A DNA stretch of 64,000 bases, taken from positions 9,134,104 through 9,198,103 of the forward strand of contig NC_087190.1 of NCBI RefSeq assembly GCF_035594125.1, in the 5' to 3' direction. This DNA is from Scylla paramamosain (taxonomy: Eukaryota; Arthropoda; Malacostraca; Decapoda; Portunidae). Each line of letters opens with the position of its first letter. Position 1 is the stretch's first letter. Of this stretch, positions 57,135 through 64,000 are shown in pieces. The position numbers and the translations under genes were made by a program. The notes under the pieces were generated by a model, which was not told the origin of the DNA, ran no database searches, and saw only the letters and a list, made by a program, of their open reading frames with translations.

Positions 57135-60100
57135 TTTTCTATGTGTCTCACAATATAAGGGGAGCAGTCACAGCCTGCCCTTTAAAGACAATTCTCTTCC
57201 TTCACACAAAACAACAAGCATCTAATTACACGCACACCTTTCACTCAGAATTCAAAATCATGGCGAGTCCTACATCAGCCTCGGAGTCCCTCTCTGGGGA
57301 GGAGACCACAAATGTCCCCAGGTCGGACTGCTCTTCTGGTATCGACCCCAAGTGTCTTGACACCCCCCTCAACTTTCTCTTCATTAATTTCTGCAACATT
57401 CGCAGTCTTAGACTTAGGTTTCAAACTGTAGAGCATCACCTCTCTTTTAATAAACCTCATCTTCTTTTCCTCACTAAAACACAGGTGTCTGAGGCAACTG
57501 ACAGTAGCACCTTTTCTGTTCCCTCCTACTTTCTCTATCCTCATTTTCAATCCAAAGCTGGATGTTGCGTTTATGTGCGCAATGACTTAACCTGCTCTCA
57601 TACCCACGCTCTTGAATCTTTTGAGTTTTCCACCATCTAGCCACGAATACAGAGTCCCTCTCAAACTAAATTTATCTGTGTTGTATAGCTCTCAACTAAC
57701 TCCTCTGACTACAAGAAATTCTTTGGCTACTTAACTTACAAAGTGGAGCACATTCTGACTCTCTTCCCTTTTGCGGAGATCTCCATTCTTGGAGACTTCA
57801 ATGCTCACCACCAGCTATGGCTTTCCTCTCCCTTCACTGACTATCCTGGTGAACTAGCTTTCAACTTTGCTCTCCTCCATGACCTAGAGCAATTGGTGCA
57901 ACACCTTACTCGTATTCCTGAGCGTGCTGGAGATTCGCCAAACATTGTTGACAGCTTGTTCTCGTGCTATACATGATAGAGAGGAGGCCCACAAAAGATA
58001 TTTAAGCCTTCCATCACCAGAATCTAATGCACTTTATATTTCTGCCCAGAACCATGTCAAGTCTGTTCTCCAACTAGCCAAAAAATCCTCCATTAAGAGA
58101 AAGTGTCAAAATCTTTCAAGATCTAACTCCCCTCGTTAGGCATCTACCCAAAAACATCTCCAGTAACTAAGCTTCTTCTTCACCTCCTTTATTTCAATCA
58201 GATGGCACCACTGCTATCACATCTATCTCTAAAGCTGAACTCTTCGCTCAAACCTTTGCTAAAAAGTCTATCTTGGACGATTCTGGGCTTGTTCCTCCCT
58301 CTCCTCCATCCTCTGACTACTTCATGCTACTTATTAAAATTCTTCGCAATGATGTTTTCCATGCCCTCGCTGGCCTAAACCCTTGGGAGGCTTATGGACC
58401 TGATGGCATCCCTCCTATTGTTCTCCGAAACTGCACCTCCGTGCTTGCACCTTGCCTAGTCAAACTCTTTCAACTTTGTCTGTCAACATCTACTTTTCCT
58501 TCTTACTAAAAGTTTGCATACATTCAGCCTGTTCCTAAAAAGGGTGACCGTTCTAATCCCTCAAACTACCGTCCTATTGCTTTAATTAATTAATTAATCT
58601 AAAGTTTTTGAATCTATCTTCAGCAAGAAGATTCTTAAACATCTATCACTTCACAACCTTCTATCTGATCGCCAGTATGGGTTCTGTCAAGGCCGCTCTA
58701 CTGGTGATCTTCTGGCTTTCCTTATTGAGTCTTGGTCATCCTCTTTTAGAGATATTGGTGAACTTTTGCTGTTCCCTTAAACATATCAAAAGCTTTTGAT
58801 AGTCTGGCACAAAGGTTTGATTTCCAAACTACTCTCCTACAGCTTCTATCCATCTCTCCGTAACTTCATCTCAAGTTTCCTTTTTGACCGTTCTATTGCT
58901 GCTGTGGTAGGCGGTCACTGTTTTAAGGGTTCTGTCCTGTCATCAATGATCTTTTAAACCTGGAAATATCAAAAGCTTTTGATAGAGTTTGGCACAAAGC
59001 TTTGATTTCCAAACTACCCTACTACGGTTTCTATCCTTCTCTCTGTAACTTCATCTCAAGTTTCCTTTCTGACCGTTCTATTGCTGCTGTGGTAGACGGT
59101 CACTGTTCTTCTTCTAAATCTATTAACAGTGGTGTTCCTCAGGGTTCTGTCCTGTCATCCACTCTTTTCTTATTATTCATTAATGATCTTCTAAACCAAA
59201 CTTCTTTCCCTATCCACTCCTACGCTGATGATACCACCCTGCACTTTTCTACGACTTTTCACAGTCCTCTAACCCTTCAGGAAATAAACAGTTCACACAG
59301 GGAAGCCACAGAACGCCTCACTTCTGATCTCTGTAAAATTTCTGATTGAGGCAAAGTAAACTTATTATTGTTGAATGCCTCAAAAACTCAGTTCCTCCAT
59401 CTATCAACTCGACACAACCTTCCAGACAACTATTCCCTCTTCTTCAATGACACTCAACTGGCCCTCTCTTCTATACTAAACATCCTCGGTCTGTCCTTTT
59501 CTTATAATCTAGACTGGAAATTTCACATCTAATCTCTAGCTAAAAACGGCTTGAGTAAGGTATGATTGGTCTAATGACCGTTTTTCCATCATCATTATGG
59601 TCAGTACACGACAGGATAGAACTTGGAATACCAAGAACTCAAAATAAAGTAGAGGCATGTCATCGGCGGTGAGAAGTATTACTAGGGTCTGCACACGTCG
59701 GAATTTTCAAATTTATTAACGAACTGCAAAAGGAGCAAAATAATGTGGAAGAACAGATTGAAAGCATCGTTCGAGGAGAGTCTAGCATTAAGCTAAAGAG
59801 AAAATACATTGAATATGAACAAAGAATCTTAACCGTGTTTAACGAGAAAGACAACTATAATGTTTTAGATTATCTCCTAGCACTGGTTCACAATTTAAGA
59901 TTTTAGTTTTTTTTTTTTTCTATACATTTTGATATATTTCAATAAGATTGTCATACTACTATATTTGTACTTGGTGTACAATTTAGACTAATTGTCATTA
60001 GACCAATAGATCTGTTAGACAAATAAGTTTTAGACTAGATGCCTCTAGACCAATAGGTCTATTAGACCAGTTGGCACTAGACCAGTCGTCATTAGACCAA

Positions 60101-60722
60101 TAGACATTGGATCGAACGATTTCTATGAAGTTAGGCGTTCTGAGACGTTTCCGCCAGTTTGTATCACCCTCCCCAGCTGCCTTATCCATCTATGTATGGA
60201 GTATGCTTCACATGTCTGGGGGGTTCCACTCATACCGCTCTTCTAAAGAGGGTGGAATCAAAAGCTTTTCGTCTCATGAACTCCTCTCCTCTAACTGATT
60301 GTCTTCAGCCTCTTTCTCATCGTCGGAATGTTGCATCTCTTGCTATCTTCCTATTTTCATGCTAACTGCTCTTCTGATCTTGTTAATTGCATGCCTCCCC
60401 TCCTCCCGCGGCCTCGCTGCACAAGACTTTCTACTTTCTTTCAACCCTGTTCTGCCCACCTTTCTACTGCAAGAGTTAACCAGTATTCCCAATCATTCAT
60501 ATCCTCCTCTGGTAAGCTCTAGAATTCCTTTCCTGCTTCTGTATTTCTACCTTCCTATGACTCGAGCTCCTTCAAGAGGGATGTTTCAAGACACTTATCC
60601 TTCAATTTTTGACCACCACTTCGGACCCTATTCGGGACCGGCATCTCAGTGGGCTTTTTTTATTTTTTTATTAGATTTTTGTTGTCCTTGGCCGGTGTTC
60701 CTCCTACATAAAAAAAAAAAAA
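57135..60722 (+). mobile_element. LINE family A, copy 12, split by a MULE fragment
   Basis: Starts in the 5' UTR (TGTGTCTCACAATATAAGGG), ATG at 57259 (MASPTSASESLSGEETTNVP). Fragments: N-terminus and endonuclease 57114-57640 and 57743-57976, a deletion to the linker at 57951, RT 58273-59349 with YADD in HSYADDTTLHF, C-terminus 60107-60600, A tail about 60709-60722. A block of about 190 bp around TATCAAAAGCTTTTGATAG is duplicated (58785 and 58968). A foreign 560-bp segment lies at 59560-60118. Confidence 0.88.
59560..60118 (+). mobile_element. MULE (Mutator-like) transposon 3' fragment
   Basis: Interrupts LINE copy 12. 59690-59905 reads SAHVGIFKFINELQKEQNNV, EEQIESIVRGESSIKLKRKY and NVLDYLLALVHNLRF then stop, closely the C-terminal end of animal MULE/FLYWCH-type transposases. 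ATTGGTCTAATGAC (59565-59578) and GTCATTAGACCAAT (60088-60101) are inverted; the right side also has at least five TTAGACCA-like subterminal words (59990-60100). No clear target duplication. Confidence 0.7.
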
Positions 60723-60723
60723 A

Positions 60724-61992
<1,269 letters not shown>

Positions 61993-63110
61993 GTGTTTCA
62001 TGACCGGCAAACAACAATTTATAATCGGAACTTCACTTAACACTGCCCCCTGACGTTGTGCCGCGGCGCCGATGTCCATTCCAACACTATCACAACTCCC
62101 ACAGGAAAGATAAATTGGGCTGGTAACATCTCTTATCATCCCCAGACAAGGGAAAACGACACTCGTCATAACATGGAGAAGATGGGCCCCAGACAAGAGG
62201 TAATCAGGCTTGCCAGCCTGACCAACGAGGCAACACTCAACAAACGTAGCCACACACGGTCCCCAAAACCGTCACAACTGCTCCCGAGTCAACCCGACTT
62301 CAAACCGGCCACACCCCGGGCTCCTACGTGCTACCTGCACATGCTCCAAACGTCTGTCCTCCTCCCCGCTAGTAATACAAAACTCTGTTACCCTTTGTTA
62401 ACTGTTCGATCCTTTACTTCCTTGCTGCTCTCTCCTGCCTTGGCAAGTGAAGCAACGCGTCTCTGAGGGACAGAATCCTCTTCTATTACGCAAGCAGCTA
62501 TAGCATTAGCCATCACAAGGGATGGCTGACTACATGAGCTAACACTCTTTGTTTGGTCCCTAGCAGGGGAGTAGACTGCTCCCTGCCACCGATACACTCT
62601 GCAAGAGGGGAAACTCCCGCTTCCCCAGCAGAGTTAGTAGTTCCCCCCCCGCCCTTAGCAGTGAACCCTAACATACCAGACACACCAGACTGTGGCTCGG
62701 ACTGAGTACTGCGTCCACAGTCTTCAAACTAGGTGACAACTCCGCCTGAGTATCACCTCTGGGATGCTCTGCAGGGTGAGGTAAGCCAGCAAACTAGCAA
62801 ATCCTAACTCTCCGTCCTCACCCTCGGCAACACTTCCAACAGTCATGTGCATCCTTCGGTACCTCTACACTGTTGCAATCAGCCCCAGCACTGACTCAAG
62901 GACGAGCCCAACTCTGATTCGCCCAAAGCCTCGCCAGCAGCTGAACAAGCCCCTGGGCACTCTGCCCCTACTGCGGCATCTTCATCCACTCTGCACTCCT
63001 CTCTCGGTGGACCTACCTTATTGCAACCGACCGCAAGAGTTACAGAAGGCGCAGGCGTCCGATGCCGAAGCGCTCTTCTCGCCTTAGTGCGAGTAACATT
63101 ACCCAATTAC
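61993..63110 (-). mobile_element. Gypsy fragment with integrase zinc-binding region
   Basis: Minus-strand homologue of 15950-16800. 62330-62130 reads [20 protein letters not shown]; the complement of 62590-62400 matches 16140-16370 (CTCTGCT.GGGA.G.GGGAGTTTCC; AGACGCGTTGC/AGGACGTGTTGC...CTTGCCAAGGCAGGAG). The order upstream region then integrase finger agrees with the first element. No RT or LTR recognised. Confidence 0.65.
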
Positions 63111-63199
63111 CCAAGTCTGTGCTCTCCTCCATTGCCTCCTCTGAGACCCTGCCTGCAGACGGAGGACTCGCCCTGACTACCACCTGCCAGGTCATTTCG

Positions 63200-63859
<660 letters not shown>

Positions 63860-64000
63860 ATAAGTGCCTGGTCCCCCAATATTTGCCAGGTGAGTGTCCG
63901 AGGCACGTTAGGATCTTTGTTGGTGTTTCTTTCTCTAGATTTAGGTTGATGACAGAACCAGAGATTGGTGTTTGTTTTATTGTGCTGCTCTATGCTACTG

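Overview
This window looks like repeat-choked intergenic or intronic DNA from an arthropod, most likely a decapod crustacean. The evidence is the density of long (AT)n, (AG)n and (GT)n arrays and the mix of Jockey-like and CR1-like LINEs, Penelope-like elements with GIY-YIG endonuclease, Gypsy elements with a SCAN-like gag, and hAT, pogo-like and MULE DNA transposons. The taxon is an inference; nothing in the sequence fixes the species. I see no bacterial operon, rRNA, intact tRNA or CRISPR array. The only host coding sequence I can support is one 202-bp exon of an ornithine decarboxylase-family protein at 50630-50831 (+), with good splice signals on both sides. Everything else recognisable is mobile-element debris.

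Layout: 426-4874 is a Jockey-like LINE (-). 5263-6795 is a Penelope-like element in inverted pieces, carrying a hammerhead ribozyme motif. 7440-9180 is a hAT remnant (-). 9975-12821 is a copy of the dominant LINE (called here family A, -). 13852-19611 is a decayed Gypsy element bounded by two related LTRs. 19702-20300 is an LTR in the opposite orientation. 20468-21970 is family A (+). 22063-27472 is a complete hAT element with terminal inverted repeats and a near-perfect 8-bp target duplication; inside it sit a pogo-like element with TA duplication and a CR1-like LINE end. 27740-33600 holds two family A copies in tandem. 33600-36142 holds two more LTRs and a LINE end. 37305-40550 holds family A pieces split by a 974-bp inverted-repeat element. 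41020-42090 and 42406-44745 are Gypsy pieces, the second with integrase ahead of reverse transcriptase. 44745-54317 is three family A copies around the ODC exon. 54400-57135 is an LTR plus unassigned sequence. 57135-60722 is family A split by a MULE fragment. 60724-61650 is a second Penelope-like element. 61990-63110 is another Gypsy fragment.

No pathway connects these pieces; the biology is nested insertion. Three signals stand out. First, six LTR copies share a stem-loop whose stem sequences differ while pairing is kept; in four of them it lies 24-30 bp after a TATA-like box, so it would sit at or near the 5' end of the RNA. Second, the Penelope-derived segment at 6631-6671 has all the helices and core bases expected of a hammerhead ribozyme, apart from one extra A. 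Third, most long dinucleotide arrays begin exactly where a mobile element ends. All alignments were made by eye, so boundaries are approximate unless a terminal repeat or target duplication is cited.
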